Shown: positions 1 to 8,928, counted from the first letter of the stretch. The stretch: 64,000 nucleotides of DNA from Deinococcus deserti VCD115 (GCF_000020685.1 NC_012526.1:2334001-2398000), one strand, 5' to 3'. Numbers and translations are program-made. The notes: generated by a model not told the origin, from the letters alone.

Positions 1-622
1 TGGCTTTGGCCCAGGGAATGGAGCGCGCACCGGGAATGTGACCCCCGCGCAGCACGCCTTCCTGAGGGTAGTTGGCCATGTGCGTGACCTTGCCCGAGAA
101 CTCGTCGGGGCTGCGCACGTCCACCAGCGCGCCCTGGCCAGCCTGGACGCTTTCCAGGTGGGCCCTGACCTCGTCGCGGTAGGCCCGCAGGCTTTCGTCG
201 CGCTGCAGGGCGGGGTACTCGGTGGCGGGGTAGGTGGGCACATCGGTGGTCACGTCACGGCCTTCAGCCATCCACTTCTGGCGGCCACCGTTCATCAGCT
301 TGAGATTCTGTACACCGCTGTAGGTCAGGAACCAGTAGGCGTAGGCCGCCCACCAGTTGCTCTTGTCGCCGTACAGGATGATCTGATCGGTGGGCTTGAT
401 GCCCAGACGACCCAGCAGCGCGCTGACTTCCTCAGCGGTAATGAAGTCGCGCTGCACGGGGTGCCACAGGTCGGTCTGCCAGTCGAGCTTGACGGCGCCG
501 GGAATATGGCCGGTGTCGTACAGCAGGATGTCTTCGTCGACCTCGATAAGGCGGATGCCTTCCTGGCCGAGGTTCTGGGCAACCCAGTCGGTGTTGACAA
601 GGACGTCTTTAGCGTAGTTCAT
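1..622 (-). CDS. Sulfurtransferase (rhodanese family), 3' part outside window
   Basis: Tandem-rhodanese sulfurtransferase of the thiosulfate/3-mercaptopyruvate type, which moves sulfane sulfur to an acceptor thiol. The visible 207 residues cover the inactive N-terminal rhodanese domain ([34 protein letters not shown]) and the start of the second domain ([24 protein letters not shown]). The active-site cysteine loop would lie beyond position 1, so activity cannot be judged here. The ATG at 622 is preceded by a good Shine-Dalgarno, AAGGAGACC. It is divergent from the SufE-like gene, which suggests a sulfur-trafficking pair. Truncation is by the window edge only. Confidence 0.93.
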   Translation of the reverse strand, partial: MNYAKDVLVNTDWVAQNLGQEGIRLIEVDEDILLYDTGHIPGAVKLDWQTDLWHPVQRDFITAEEVSALLGRLGIKPTDQIILYGDKSNWWAAYAYWFLTYSGVQNLKLMNGGRQKWMAEGRDVTTDVPTYPATEYPALQRDESLRAYRDEVRAHLESVQAGQGALVDVRSPDEFSGKVTHMANYPQEGVLRGGHIPGARSIPWAKA

Positions 623-666
623 GGCGGTCTCCTTAAAGGCGAGAGGCGAGTGGGACGTGTCACCGA

Positions 667-694
667 ATTGTAATCCGACTCGAATAGTTTACAA
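667..694 (-). promoter_or_regulatory. Promoter of the sulfurtransferase gene
   Basis: On the minus strand TTGTAA (689-694) and TACAAT (667-672) are separated by 16 nt, close to the sigma-70-type consensus. The leader to the ATG at 622 is about 40 nt and carries the Shine-Dalgarno. Confidence 0.6.
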
Positions 695-742
695 AAGCAC
701 TCAACTGTACAGGGCTTACCATACCCCCTCCGGGGGCAGGGG

Positions 743-748
743 TACAGT
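743..748 (+). promoter_or_regulatory. -10 box, leaderless start of the SufE-like gene
   Basis: TACAGT ends 6 nt before the ATG at 755 and no Shine-Dalgarno is present, so the transcript probably begins at the start codon. Confidence 0.6.
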
Positions 749-754
749 GGGTAC

Positions 755-1204
755 ATGACCCAGCCCGATACCACGCCCCTGCCCGAAAAGCTCCAGAGCA
801 TCGTGACGATGTTCCGCAGCGCCCCCAAGGCCCTGCGTCTTCAGGCCCTGCTGGAATACAGCCGCAAACTGCCGGCCCTGCCTGAAAAGTACGTGGAGCA
901 CCCTGAATTCATGCAGCCGGTGCCCGAGTGCACCAGCCCGTTTTTCCTGGTCACCGAACGTGACGATCAGGGAGGTATGAATCTGTTTTTCAAGGTGCCT
1001 GAAGAAGCTCCCACAGTGCGCGGCTATGCCGGCATCCTCCACGAGGCTCTCAGCGGTGAGGCCCCCGAAACCATCCTGAGTGTCCCTGATTCCTTCTACC
1101 TGGACATGGGACTGACCGAACTGATTACCCCCATGCGCCTGCGCGGCATGGGCGCCATTCTCAAGCGGCTCAAGAGCGACGTACAGGAACACGCCCAGGC
1201 CTGA
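755..1204 (+). CDS. sufE: SufE-like sulfur acceptor protein
   Basis: 149-residue SufE/CsdE-like protein that accepts persulfide sulfur from a cysteine desulfurase (SufS type) and passes it to Fe-S assembly. Family features are the N-terminal helices (LQSIVTMFRSAPKALRLQALLEYSRKL split by loops), the acceptor cysteine at residue 59 in VPECTSPFF, and the C-terminal LTPMRLRGM-like segment (ITPMRLRGMGAIL). Length matches the family (about 140-150). No suf operon lies next to it; the only sulfur-related neighbour is the divergent rhodanese. The start is set by a TACAGT box 6 nt upstream. A strong hairpin terminator follows. Confidence 0.9.
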   Translation: MTQPDTTPLPEKLQSIVTMFRSAPKALRLQALLEYSRKLPALPEKYVEHPEFMQPVPECTSPFFLVTERDDQGGMNLFFKVPEEAPTVRGYAGILHEALSGEAPETILSVPDSFYLDMGLTELITPMRLRGMGAILKRLKSDVQEHAQA

Positions 1205-1216
1205 GCAGTCCACTGG

Positions 1217-1250
1217 AAAAAGAGCCGATCTTGTACTGATCGGCTCTTTC
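1217..1250 (+). terminator. Rho-independent terminator after the SufE-like gene
   Basis: A perfect hairpin, AAAGAGCCGATC / GATCGGCTCTTT with a 7-nt loop, is followed by CTTC. The A-rich left arm makes it symmetrical, so it may also act on the minus strand. Confidence 0.85.
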
Positions 1251-1377
1251 TTCTGCCATACCCAGCCGGGGCCTGACTGGTACCCAAGGCTCAGGAAAAG
1301 ACAAACTTCATACTCAGAACGTCATGGGGACTGGCTGTGATTGTATCCGGCACCTCGCTCCCCAATCCCCTGTTCAA

Positions 1378-2007
1378 TTAGTCGATCACGCTGACCTGAC
1401 GGGGAGGCAGGCCGTCCTTATGCGCGGCCTGCAACGCTGCGAGCGCCCGGCCCCGGTGGCTGATGGCACGTTTTTCCTCAACCGTCATCTCCGCCAGGCT
1501 GCGTGTCTCGCCGTCTGGGACAAACAGCGGATCGTAGCCAAAGCCGTTCTCACCGCGGGGCCCCTCGAGCAGCTGCCCGGTCATTTCGCCGCGGTAGGTC
1601 TCCAGATGTCCGTCCGGATAGGCCAGAATCACCACCGACACAAATTTGGCCCGGCGGTTGGTTTCGCCCCGCAGCTTTTCCAGCAGGTACAGATTGCGTT
1701 CCCGGTCATTGGGCCGGTTGCCGAAGCGGGCGCTGTAGACCCCTGGCTGACCATCAAGAGCCTCAACCTCCAGGCCGGAATCGTCAGCCAGGGCCGGAAG
1801 TCCGCACGCCACTGCGGCGGCGCAGGCCTTCAGTGCAGCGTTTTCCTCGTAGGTAGCGCCGGTTTCCTCAGGCAACGTCACAGACCCCAGCCCAGTGAGC
1901 CGCCAGTCCAGGCCGGCCAGCGCCTGTTCGATCTCGCGAACCTTCCCGGCGTTCCCGGTTGCTACAACCACCTGTCTGCCTTTCAAGCCCACGCCTTCAG
2001 TCATCAC
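1378..2007 (-). CDS. rdgB: dITP/XTP pyrophosphatase (RdgB/HAM1 family)
   Basis: 209-residue house-cleaning enzyme that hydrolyses dITP, ITP and XTP to monophosphate and pyrophosphate, preventing deaminated purines entering DNA. Signatures: VVATGNAGKVREIE at the N-terminus (substrate phosphates), GATYEENAALKA, ADDSGLEV (metal-binding acid), RGENGFGYDP and SHRGRAL near the C-terminus. All conserved residues are present. The start is taken as GTG at 2007, because TAAACT ends 6 nt upstream, the leaderless pattern; an ATG follows immediately at 2004. It is a single gene, convergent with the SufE-like gene. Confidence 0.95.
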   Translation of the reverse strand: MMTEGVGLKGRQVVVATGNAGKVREIEQALAGLDWRLTGLGSVTLPEETGATYEENAALKACAAAVACGLPALADDSGLEVEALDGQPGVYSARFGNRPNDRERNLYLLEKLRGETNRRAKFVSVVILAYPDGHLETYRGEMTGQLLEGPRGENGFGYDPLFVPDGETRSLAEMTVEEKRAISHRGRALAALQAAHKDGLPPRQVSVID

Positions 2008-2013
2008 CGCCCA

Positions 2014-2019
2014 AGTTTA
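2014..2019 (-). promoter_or_regulatory. -10 box, leaderless start of rdgB
   Basis: Minus-strand TAAACT lies 6 nt before the GTG at 2007; there is no Shine-Dalgarno. Confidence 0.55.
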
Positions 2020-2081
2020 GGCCAGGGGCTGCCCCAGGGACATGAACAGTTTCCTGCCGGAGCGTTACGGCAAGCGACATC

Positions 2082-3512
2082 TCAGTAAGCGGCAGCCAGC
2101 GCCTGCACAAGACGGTCCTGAGCGTCACGCAGGGTCAGGATAGGGGACGACTCCGGCCCGTTCATCAGCACCACAAACACCAGGATCCGGCCACTGCGGG
2201 CCGTGACGTATCCTGCCAGAGCACTCACGCCAGGAAGGGTTCCCGTCTTGGCACGCACGTCAAGGCCCTCATCCTGCAGCCGCAGGGCCAGGGTGCCGCC
2301 CCGCCCGTCATGTCCTGGAACGTTCTCTCCGGTACCGGCCTGGGGAAGAGCCTCGACAAACACGTTTTGTCGGCTACGGTACAGGCGTTCAGGCAGGCCG
2401 CGCTGAGGAAGAAGCTGGAGCTGCCTGAGGCCAGCCCGGTTTGGATACGGCAGGTCATGCATGACCTTCAGCAACTGGGCCAGTGCGCGGGGAGTCAGGC
2501 GGTTCTTGCGGCTCAGGCCGCTGCCGTCGGCCAGCACCACGCCGCTCAGGTCGGCGCCTGTCCGGCGCAGCATCGCCCGCTCACGGGCCAGGGCATCCTG
2601 CAGCGTTCCGGTGCCCTGGGGCCGGACCGCCAGCGTCGCGAGCAGTTCCTCGGCCCGCAGGTTGTCGCTGGGACGCAGGGTGCGGGCCAGCACGCCTGCT
2701 ACTGAAGCGCTGCGCACACTGGCAATGCCCTGCTCGGGGCGGCGGGAGACCGGTACCTGCGGGTCAGGCGGCAGGGCGCGGCCCTGGTCATCCAGGCGCG
2801 TGGGCGGCACATAGGGACGGGAGCGGGCTGCCTGACGAACCCGGTCGGAGACGACCCGCACCCCAGCCTGCCGCAGCTCGGCAATCAGCGCGGCGCCCAG
2901 CCGGGACCGCGCCTCGGCGGATGCCGCAGGAGGATCGTCATGCCAGTCGGCCAGACGCAGCCCGGTCATGGGCACGCCAAGAGAAACGCCTTGCCAGCTA
3001 TCAACGTCCAGGGTTCCATCGGCCACACGGACCTCCCCCACTTTCCGTAATCCGCGGGCATAAGCCTGCCTCGCCAGGGAGCGCAGGCTGTAGGAACCGT
3101 TGCGGACGCTCAGGGTGGGGTCGCCGCTTCCCCGCAGCGTGACGGTCTTTGCATGGCTGCGTCCGACCTGAACGGCAGGAATGGTCAGGTCGGTGCTCCA
3201 GTAGCCCTGTGCCCCGCCCCGTTCGGCCAATACCGACGAAGCCGTGATGAGTTTGACGGTGCTGGCCGGAATAAAAGACTCACGGTCACGGAGAGCTTCC
3301 AGGACCTGGCCGCTCCCGGCGTCACGCACGAGCACACCCACACTTACGTCCTGCGGCACATCCTTCAAGGCCAACCGCACACCGGCACTCAGCGCCGGTT
3401 CCTGCTTTGTCTCCTCATCTGCGCGCAGGGTCACATCGGCCGGAGCATGTGGAGGTGCCACAGCAGCGCTGAGGCCGCCGACCAGCAGAACCAGAGCCAG
3501 GGTATGACGCAT
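2082..3512 (-). CDS. dacB: D-alanyl-D-alanine carboxypeptidase/endopeptidase (PBP4, S13 family)
   Basis: 476-residue secreted penicillin-binding protein that trims or cleaves peptidoglycan peptides in the envelope. It has an N-terminal signal peptide ([19 protein letters not shown]), then the three serine-transpeptidase motifs in S13 order: SxxK in [12 protein letters not shown] (nucleophile and base), SxN in [13 protein letters not shown], and KTG in [13 protein letters not shown], with the long insert between the first two that is typical of PBP4. The ATG at 3512 is chosen over an in-frame codon 30 nt upstream, because the signal peptide starts there and TATCCT lies 6 nt before it. Confidence 0.94.
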   Translation of the reverse strand: MRHTLALVLLVGGLSAAVAPPHAPADVTLRADEETKQEPALSAGVRLALKDVPQDVSVGVLVRDAGSGQVLEALRDRESFIPASTVKLITASSVLAERGGAQGYWSTDLTIPAVQVGRSHAKTVTLRGSGDPTLSVRNGSYSLRSLARQAYARGLRKVGEVRVADGTLDVDSWQGVSLGVPMTGLRLADWHDDPPAASAEARSRLGAALIAELRQAGVRVVSDRVRQAARSRPYVPPTRLDDQGRALPPDPQVPVSRRPEQGIASVRSASVAGVLARTLRPSDNLRAEELLATLAVRPQGTGTLQDALARERAMLRRTGADLSGVVLADGSGLSRKNRLTPRALAQLLKVMHDLPYPNRAGLRQLQLLPQRGLPERLYRSRQNVFVEALPQAGTGENVPGHDGRGGTLALRLQDEGLDVRAKTGTLPGVSALAGYVTARSGRILVFVVLMNGPESSPILTLRDAQDRLVQALAAAY

Positions 3513-3518
3513 CGCGGC

Positions 3519-3524
3519 AGGATA
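3519..3524 (-). promoter_or_regulatory. -10 box, leaderless start of dacB
   Basis: Minus-strand TATCCT ends 6 nt before the ATG at 3512. There is no purine-rich ribosome-binding site. Confidence 0.6.
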
Positions 3525-3569
3525 GCGGACACCGCCGTGCATTCCGTTCCCAGTTCCAGCCGCCGGCAG

Positions 3570-4595
3570 CTACATCACGCGGTCACTTTCACGCAGCAGG
3601 ATCGGCGCACGGAACGCCGCTGGCAGCCACTCGTCCTGCGCGTAGATCGCGCCTGGGGGACAGGAATGCAGGCAGGCCATGCAGCCGGTGCAGGCACTCA
3701 GATCCAGCAGCAGACGCACGCCGCCGTCCGGCTGCAGGTCACGCGTGATTGCTTCGGTTGGGCAGACATTGGCGCACACCGGGCAGTCGATACACTTCTC
3801 GTCTACCAGAGGCGCAGGCCAGTGCACCCCGGCCGTTTCGGGGGGAGCAGGCGAGAGGGCCCGCGAGCGCCATTTCCATTCCTGGGGGGTGCGCTCTTCG
3901 GGCACGCTCCAGTCCACAAACGGCAAGGGCTGATCCGGCAGGGCCTGCGCGAGTTGCTGCTGACCCGACCTCAGTAGAGCCTTGAAGGCGCCGCGGCGGC
4001 TGATGCCGTGCGTGCGGCTGCGGTCCTCGTCCGTCGCGCGGCGCACCGTGACCTGAGCCGGACGGCCCGTCGCGGCCCGCAGCTGCTGAGCCTCGTCAAC
4101 GACACGCGCCACACGCTCAGGCACGTCCGCTGCGCCCACCGGGCAGGCAGCACAGTCTCCGTGGATCAGGGTCAGGGGCGTGTCCCAGGCGCCCGCAGCG
4201 GCCACCAGCGCCGGCGTCACCCTTCCCAGACACGGCAGGGTTGGTCCTCCAGCCTCGCTGGGCGAACAGGCCAGGGTGGCTCCAGCCTCCCCGGTACCCC
4301 GGGCTTCCGGGGCACCCGCACGCTGGTCATGCACACTCTGCAATGCCGGCTGTAGGCCGTATTCCAGCGCTCCAGTCGGACAGACCTGCACGCACAGGCC
4401 GCACCCGGTACACAGGTCGGGGTCAATCTGAATGCTTGCCCCCAGAGGCCCCAGATTCACCGCCTGATGGGGACAGGTGGTATGGCACGCGTCACAGCCC
4501 CCCACCGACTGCCTTTCCAGCAGACACCGCGGCGCTGTAAAACGCGGCAACAGATTGTCTGCCTCGCCCAGCTGGTCCAGAAAACCCCGTAACAT
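3570..4595 (-). CDS. Polyferredoxin-like 4Fe-4S protein
   Basis: 341-residue cytoplasmic iron-sulfur protein with four cysteine groups that fit 4Fe-4S clusters: CDACHTTCP (34-42), CTGCGLCVQVCP (62-73), CIDCPVCANVCP (268-279) and CTGCMACLHSCP (302-313). The two ferredoxin pairs flank a central region of about 190 residues with another cysteine pair (CAACP) and no recognised catalytic motif. It probably transfers electrons, but its partner is not visible. The ATG at 4595 is preceded by AAGGGAG, and the gene is only 10 nt downstream of the DUF454 gene, so the two are likely co-transcribed. Confidence 0.85.
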   Translation of the reverse strand: MLRGFLDQLGEADNLLPRFTAPRCLLERQSVGGCDACHTTCPHQAVNLGPLGASIQIDPDLCTGCGLCVQVCPTGALEYGLQPALQSVHDQRAGAPEARGTGEAGATLACSPSEAGGPTLPCLGRVTPALVAAAGAWDTPLTLIHGDCAACPVGAADVPERVARVVDEAQQLRAATGRPAQVTVRRATDEDRSRTHGISRRGAFKALLRSGQQQLAQALPDQPLPFVDWSVPEERTPQEWKWRSRALSPAPPETAGVHWPAPLVDEKCIDCPVCANVCPTEAITRDLQPDGGVRLLLDLSACTGCMACLHSCPPGAIYAQDEWLPAAFRAPILLRESDRVM

Positions 4596-4605
4596 CTCTG
4601 CTCCC

Positions 4606-5019
4606 TTACCGGCGGGTAGGCACACGCAGCGTAATAAACCCTACGCCTGCAAGTCCTACCAGCCCCCAGAGGAGTTGTGCGCTCAGCCCCGGCAGGCGGG
4701 TCATGGTGAATACCACGGCCAGCACGATACAGCTACAGGCGATCCATTTTGCACGCAGCGGCATGCCGCGCCCGGCACGGTAATCGCTGATCAGCCCCCC
4801 CACCACCGGCCGGGACAGCAGCCAGGCCTCCCAGCGCGGATCACCCTTGGCAAAGGCTGCAGCAGCCAGCACGAACCACACCGTGCCCGGAAATCCAGGC
4901 ACCAGCAGCCCCACGAAACCCAGGCTGCTCAGCACGAATCCCAGCATCACCCACAGCGGGCGGACCCTCGGCACGTGTCCTGGACCTGGCAGCTCAGACG
5001 AGGAGGCAGAAGGCGTCAC
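4606..5019 (-). CDS. DUF454 (YbaN-like) inner-membrane protein
   Basis: Small membrane protein of the DUF454/YbaN family, function unknown. Typical features are the first hydrophobic pair (VMLGFVLSSLGFVGLLVPG), the family loop ending in FAKGDPRWEAWLL, RAGRGMPLRAKW, and a last transmembrane segment. I chose GTG at 5019 (137 residues, the usual size), because TAGCCT lies 7 nt upstream. An alternative ATG at 5121 would overlap the upstream RraA gene by 29 nt and add a non-conserved, charged extension. Confidence 0.82.
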   Translation of the reverse strand: MTPSASSSELPGPGHVPRVRPLWVMLGFVLSSLGFVGLLVPGFPGTVWFVLAAAAFAKGDPRWEAWLLSRPVVGGLISDYRAGRGMPLRAKWIACSCIVLAVVFTMTRLPGLSAQLLWGLVGLAGVGFITLRVPTRR

Positions 5020-5026
5020 GCGGCCC

Positions 5027-5032
5027 AGGCTA
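5027..5032 (-). promoter_or_regulatory. Possible -10 box for a leaderless DUF454 start
   Basis: Minus-strand TAGCCT ends 7 nt before the GTG at 5019. Read-through from the RraA gene is also possible. Confidence 0.4.
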
Positions 5033-5092
5033 GCGGCCAGGAGGGTGGGCCGCCAGTCCTGAACTCTCAATTGGCGCTTTTCCCGTGCCCCT

Positions 5093-5578
5093 TCACGGCA
5101 CAAGAACAATGCCGTCCTCATCGGCGTGCAAAGTCATCCCTGGATGCACCCTGACGCCCGCGAATTCAATGGGCACCCCCACCTCTCCCAGGGGCACCTT
5201 GCCACTTCTGCGGGGGTGAGCAGCCAGCGCCCGGATTCCTGCCGGAAGCCCGCGTAACTCGGCCACATCGCGCACGCAGCCGTGGATGACCACACCTGCC
5301 CAGCCGTGATCGACAGCCAGTTGCCCCAGCTGGCCGCCCAGCAGAGCGCAGTTCAGACTGCCGCCGCCATCGACCACCAGCACCCGGCCCTCTCCAGAGG
5401 TTTCCAGCGTCTGGCGAACCAGGGGATTGTTTTCGTGGACCCTCAGTGTCTGTACTGTTCCACTGAAACGGATCTGTCCTCCGTAATCATTGAAGACCGG
5501 TGGCAGCACCACGGCCTCCGGAAAGGCGTCACTCAGATCACTGGTAGGCATCACCGCAGGGACAAGTTCAGCGCTCAT
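5093..5578 (-). CDS. rraA: RraA-family protein (RNase regulator or 4-hydroxy-4-methyl-2-oxoglutarate aldolase fold)
   Basis: 161-residue RraA-like protein. Members either bind and inhibit RNase E or act as class II aldolase/oxaloacetate decarboxylase; sequence alone does not separate these. Seen: TSDLSDAFPEA near the N-terminus, FSGTVQTLRV, VLVVDGGGSLNCALLGGQLG, GVVIHGCVRDVAELRGL and the C-terminal HADEDGIVLV. The G-G-x(20)-R-D pocket for metal and 2-oxo acid is present (GGQL...CVRD), so catalytic activity is plausible, and Deinococcus lacks a classical RNase E. The ATG at 5578 begins the conserved region. Confidence 0.88.
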   Translation of the reverse strand: MSAELVPAVMPTSDLSDAFPEAVVLPPVFNDYGGQIRFSGTVQTLRVHENNPLVRQTLETSGEGRVLVVDGGGSLNCALLGGQLGQLAVDHGWAGVVIHGCVRDVAELRGLPAGIRALAAHPRRSGKVPLGEVGVPIEFAGVRVHPGMTLHADEDGIVLVP

Positions 5579-5728
5579 GCCTCGTATCTTCAATGGACAG
5601 TTGCTGTCAAACCGTGATACTCCTTTGGAGACAACACTTGTGGTAACGGGCAGAACACAACATCTGTCGCCAGCCTTTCCTAAGCCAGCCCTCACCTGTA
5701 ACGCGTTCAGGACGCGCAGACTACGCTT

Positions 5729-6283
5729 ATGCTGGATAACATTCTGAACAGTGTCCGTCGTGGAGCCGAGCGTGTGCAGCGCCGTGGGGAAGAAGTTGCG
5801 CAGGTCACGCGGCTGCGGGTGGAGGCTTTTCAGCTGGGCCGCGAGCTGGACAGTGCCTATGCCCGCCTGGGACGTGCCTACCACTCCGGCAATGACATTG
5901 AAGTCCTGCAGGGAGTACGCGCCGAGATACGCCGGATTGAGGAGGAAATCAGCGCCCGTGAGCGCCTGATTACTGAGCTGGGTGGCGATGCGCACTCCGA
6001 AAACAATCAATCTTCGGCGGCAGCCACGCAGCCTGCCCAACAGACCGTCGTGCCGGAGGCTGGAGGAACCGCTGCGCCCAGCAACCGCCCGGATTTCACT
6101 GCCCAGCCGACCACCCCGTTTACCGGCCAGGGCGCGTCTCCTACGGTCACAACAACCAATCCGGTGACCGGCAGTTCCATGACCGGCAGCGTGACCACCG
6201 GCATTCAGGGAGCTGCGACGGAACCCACCATTCCCGATGCCATGCCCCGCCCCACACACGACGGAAACGACCGCCAAGGCTGA
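5729..6283 (+). CDS. Coiled-coil protein with disordered tail, function unknown
   Basis: 184 residues. The first 85 form amphipathic helices rich in Arg and Glu (VRRGAERVQRRGEEVAQ, RRIEEEISARERLITELGG), probably a coiled coil. The rest is a low-complexity Ser/Thr/Pro/Gln tail with repeated TNPVTGSSMTGSVTTG-like blocks. There is no signal peptide or membrane segment. CAGACT ends 6 nt before the ATG, a weak form of the leaderless promoter used elsewhere in this window. I do not recognise the family. Confidence 0.75.
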   Translation: MLDNILNSVRRGAERVQRRGEEVAQVTRLRVEAFQLGRELDSAYARLGRAYHSGNDIEVLQGVRAEIRRIEEEISARERLITELGGDAHSENNQSSAAATQPAQQTVVPEAGGTAAPSNRPDFTAQPTTPFTGQGASPTVTTTNPVTGSSMTGSVTTGIQGAATEPTIPDAMPRPTHDGNDRQG

Positions 6284-6483
6284 GGGCCGCTTTCAGGCAA
6301 AGGCGTTTGGCCGGTGTGTACCCCAGGAGCAGCTAAGTTTCCTTATCCACAGGGACAGGACCCTCCTTTTCTTCAGGGGCCGCAGCCTACTGCGCCGGGA
6401 TCTCCATTTTTCCGGCCCTGGCCTCTGAACTTTCCTTTAATGGCAGACCATCTGCCTGCCACGTGCTGATGCCAAGGTGAGGC

Positions 6484-6825
6484 ATGACTGCATTGATTGC
6501 TCAGCGGATGCAGGATTGTCTTGACGCCTGCTTGACGTGTATGAGGGCCTGTGAAACCTGCGCAGCAGCCTGCCTGGCCGAATCAGAAATCGACATGCTG
6601 CGCGAATGTATCCGTCTGGACCGTGATTGTGCGGATGTCTGCGCCCTGACAGCCCAGCTGATGATGCGCGGCAGCGACCTGTACGCTCACGCCGCGCGGC
6701 TCTGTGCCGAAGCCTGCGCCCGCTGCGCCCAGGAATGCGCGCAGCATGTCCAACACGATCATTGTCTGGTCTGCGCCGAAGCCTGCCGGGCCTGTGAGGC
6801 TGCCTGTCGCGCGGTCGCGGCCTGA
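6484..6825 (+). CDS. Cys-rich four-helix-bundle copper-storage protein (Csp3/DUF326-like)
   Basis: 113 residues with 18 cysteines spaced as CxxxC and CxxC along predicted helices (DCLDACLTCMRACETC, CAEACARCAQEC, CLVCAEACRACEAAC). This is the pattern of the four-helix-bundle copper-storage proteins, which fill the bundle core with many Cu(I) ions. There is no signal peptide, so it is the cytosolic Csp3-like form. Histidines cluster in HVQHDHC, near the bundle mouth where metal could enter. The ATG follows AGGTGAGGC. No CsoR or P-type ATPase gene is adjacent. Confidence 0.88.
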   Translation: MTALIAQRMQDCLDACLTCMRACETCAAACLAESEIDMLRECIRLDRDCADVCALTAQLMMRGSDLYAHAARLCAEACARCAQECAQHVQHDHCLVCAEACRACEAACRAVAA

Positions 6826-6945
6826 GCCGCCTGCCTCCCCTTACGCTCCTGACGCCAGCCTCTCTCAAACGATTGCCCGATTTACATCAGGGAAAAGGGC
6901 AGGGCTGGCGCCTACACTTGGACCATGTCAGAGGCTTATTTGGGG

Positions 6946-6974
6946 TGGACGTGCGTTTCGTTTTGACCTATAGT
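6946..6974 (+). promoter_or_regulatory. Candidate promoter of the cinA-thpR-recA operon
   Basis: TGGACG (6946-6951), 17 nt, then TATAGT (6969-6974), about 14 nt before the cinA ATG, with GAGG between. No convincing copy of the Deinococcus radiation/desiccation response motif was found here. Confidence 0.5.
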
Positions 6975-6988
6975 TTGGCGAGGTTGTT

Positions 6989-8197
6989 ATGCTTCTAGCA
7001 GAAATCATCAGTGTAGGCACAGAGTTGCTGTTCGGCGAGATTGTCGACAGCAACGCTGCCTTCCTGGCCCGTGAACTGGGTGCCAGGGGCCTGACCCTAC
7101 ACCGCAAGACGGTGCTGGGCGACAACCTGGAGCGTGTGACGCAGGCCATCGGGCTGGCCCTGTCGCGCGCCGATCTGGTGATTCTGGGCGGCGGTCTGGG
7201 TCCTACCGATGACGACCTGACCCGCGAAGCTATCGCCGCTGCGCTGAACGAAACGCCAACGGAAGACCCAGGGCTGATCAGCTGGCTCGAAGGTCTGTAC
7301 ACGTCACGGGGCCGGGTCATGCCTCAGATCAACCGTAAACAGGCCTGGCTGATTCCCAGTGCAGAGGCGTTGCCAAATCCAGTCGGGACCGCGCCGGGAT
7401 GGTACGTCCGGACCGCCGGCAACAAGGTGATCGTGGCGCTGCCAGGACCGCCGCGTGAGATGCAGACCATGTGGCGTGAGGAGGTGCTGCCGCGCCTGCC
7501 GTTGCCCACGCGTGCCCTGCACGCCACGACCCTGCACACCCAGGGCATCGGTGAAAGCCAGCTGGCTGAACTGCTCGGCGAACTGACCCGGCAGGCCAAT
7601 CCCAGCGTGGCCACCTACGCCCGCAAAACTGGTGTAGATGTCCGGGTGGCAGCCAGTGCCGATACCCCCGAAGCCGCCCGCGAACTGGCGGCGCCTGTGC
7701 TGGATCAGGTTCGTCAGACGCTGGCCCGCTGGCTCTGGGGCGAGGACACCGACACCCTGGCGGGCGCCGTTACCCGCGCACTGGACAGCCGCACCCTGGG
7801 AGTCATTGAGGCTGGCAGCGCTGGAGCACTGTGCACCCTGCTGGCCGACGAACCGACTTTTCTGGATGCAGCCGTCACGCAGGACCACCGCCGCCTGATC
7901 ACCCTGGGGCTGACGCCAGTCACGCTGCATGCCCAGGGTCTGGTCAGCGAACAGGCTGCCCGTGAACTGGCCGCAGGAGCGCGAGAGCACCTGGGTGCAG
8001 AGGTCGGGCTGGCTGTGGTGACAGCCGTTCAGGGTGAGCGGGCCGGTCAGGCCTACGTCGCGCTGGACACGGGGAACGCCCAGCACACCGCTGCACTGAA
8101 CTGGCCCGGCAATGCCGAACAGATCCGTGAGCGCGCAGCGGTGCTGGCTCTGGCCCTGGCCCAGCGCAGCCTGACCCGCCAGGAGGTCCTGGCATGA
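6989..8197 (+). CDS. cinA: CinA-family protein (competence/damage-inducible, NMN deamidase-type)
   Basis: 402-residue CinA. The N-terminal MoaB/MogA-like (COG1058) domain carries EIISVGTELLFGEIVDSN, ILGGGLGPTDDDLTREAI and VIVALPGPPREMQTMW; the C-terminal region (from about residue 250) corresponds to the PncC/CinA nicotinamide-nucleotide amidase domain, though its motif GVIEAGSAGALCTLLAD is weaker than usual (the family has a TGGL stretch), so amidase activity is uncertain. CinA is co-transcribed with recA in several naturally competent bacteria. Start: ATG 6989 with GAGG 8 nt upstream. It overlaps thpR by 4 nt (ATGA). Confidence 0.94.
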   Translation: MLLAEIISVGTELLFGEIVDSNAAFLARELGARGLTLHRKTVLGDNLERVTQAIGLALSRADLVILGGGLGPTDDDLTREAIAAALNETPTEDPGLISWLEGLYTSRGRVMPQINRKQAWLIPSAEALPNPVGTAPGWYVRTAGNKVIVALPGPPREMQTMWREEVLPRLPLPTRALHATTLHTQGIGESQLAELLGELTRQANPSVATYARKTGVDVRVAASADTPEAARELAAPVLDQVRQTLARWLWGEDTDTLAGAVTRALDSRTLGVIEAGSAGALCTLLADEPTFLDAAVTQDHRRLITLGLTPVTLHAQGLVSEQAARELAAGAREHLGAEVGLAVVTAVQGERAGQAYVALDTGNAQHTAALNWPGNAEQIRERAAVLALALAQRSLTRQEVLA

Positions 8198-8928
8198 CCC
8201 GTATCCGCCGCACCCACAAACCCGCTCCCAGGACCGATAAACCTCAGCGCAATACCGAACCGGCTTCCCAGCCCCTGGGTCCGGATGTGTATGAACCGGC
8301 CAAAGCCTCTATCAAGCCTGCGGCATCTCCGGCGCGCCAAGGCGGTAGGGGGCGATCAGGTGATGACGAAGCCCCTGATCGCACGCTGCGGCTGTTCTAT
8401 GCCCTGCGTGTCCCTACTGACATTAGTGGCCCACTGGCCGAAGCGCAGCGCGCCCTGCGGGGCAACTGGCGGGCCGTGAGGCGCGACCAGATGCACGTCA
8501 CGTTGGCGTACCTGCCAAGCGTGGCGCCGGAACGACTTGATGACCTCAAGCGGCTGGGCGCCCTGCTGACCCAGGATGTTGTCCCTATGGAAGTCCGACT
8601 CCGGGGGACCGGATACTTTCCCAACGAAGGCAGCCCCCGGGTGTGGTTTGCAAAGGTGGAGGCTGAGGGCCTGACAGAGCTGGCGACCAAGCTGCGTGAG
8701 GGCATCCGGAATCTGGATATCCAAACCGACGATCTGCCGTTCAAGGCGCACATCACGCTGGCACGCAAGAAAGGCCCGGCTCCCCGGGTTGCACCACTTA
8801 CCTTCGATCTGGGCTGGCAGGCCGGGCACGCTGTGCTGTACCGCAGCATCCTCCGTAAGACCGGCCCTATCTACGAGACCGAAAGCACCTTCCGTTTCCG
8901 GGGCCTGGCCCCGCAGGAGACCGCATGA
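8194..8928 (+). CDS. thpR: RNA 2',3'-cyclic phosphodiesterase (LigT/ThpR, 2H family)
   Basis: 244 residues. A basic, disordered N-terminal extension of about 60 residues precedes the 2H phosphoesterase domain. Both catalytic HxTx motifs are present, HVTL and HITL, about 85 residues apart, together with RLFYALRVP at the start and FRGLAP at the end of the fold. The enzyme opens 2',3'-cyclic phosphates on RNA. It is locked between cinA and recA by ATGA overlaps on both sides, so translation is probably coupled. The N-terminal extension is longer than in E. coli LigT. Confidence 0.94.
   Translation: MTRIRRTHKPAPRTDKPQRNTEPASQPLGPDVYEPAKASIKPAASPARQGGRGRSGDDEAPDRTLRLFYALRVPTDISGPLAEAQRALRGNWRAVRRDQMHVTLAYLPSVAPERLDDLKRLGALLTQDVVPMEVRLRGTGYFPNEGSPRVWFAKVEAEGLTELATKLREGIRNLDIQTDDLPFKAHITLARKKGPAPRVAPLTFDLGWQAGHAVLYRSILRKTGPIYETESTFRFRGLAPQETA

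Noticed and set aside
5579..6277. N-terminal extension of the RraA gene
   Set aside because: The frame stays open upstream but runs antisense to the coiled-coil gene and is Gly/Arg-rich; the family begins at the ATG 5578.
6955..6971. Possible radiation/desiccation response motif before cinA-recA
   Set aside because: Best 17-mer matches only about nine of seventeen positions of the TTATGTCATTGACATAA-type consensus and overlaps the -10 box; not enough to call.
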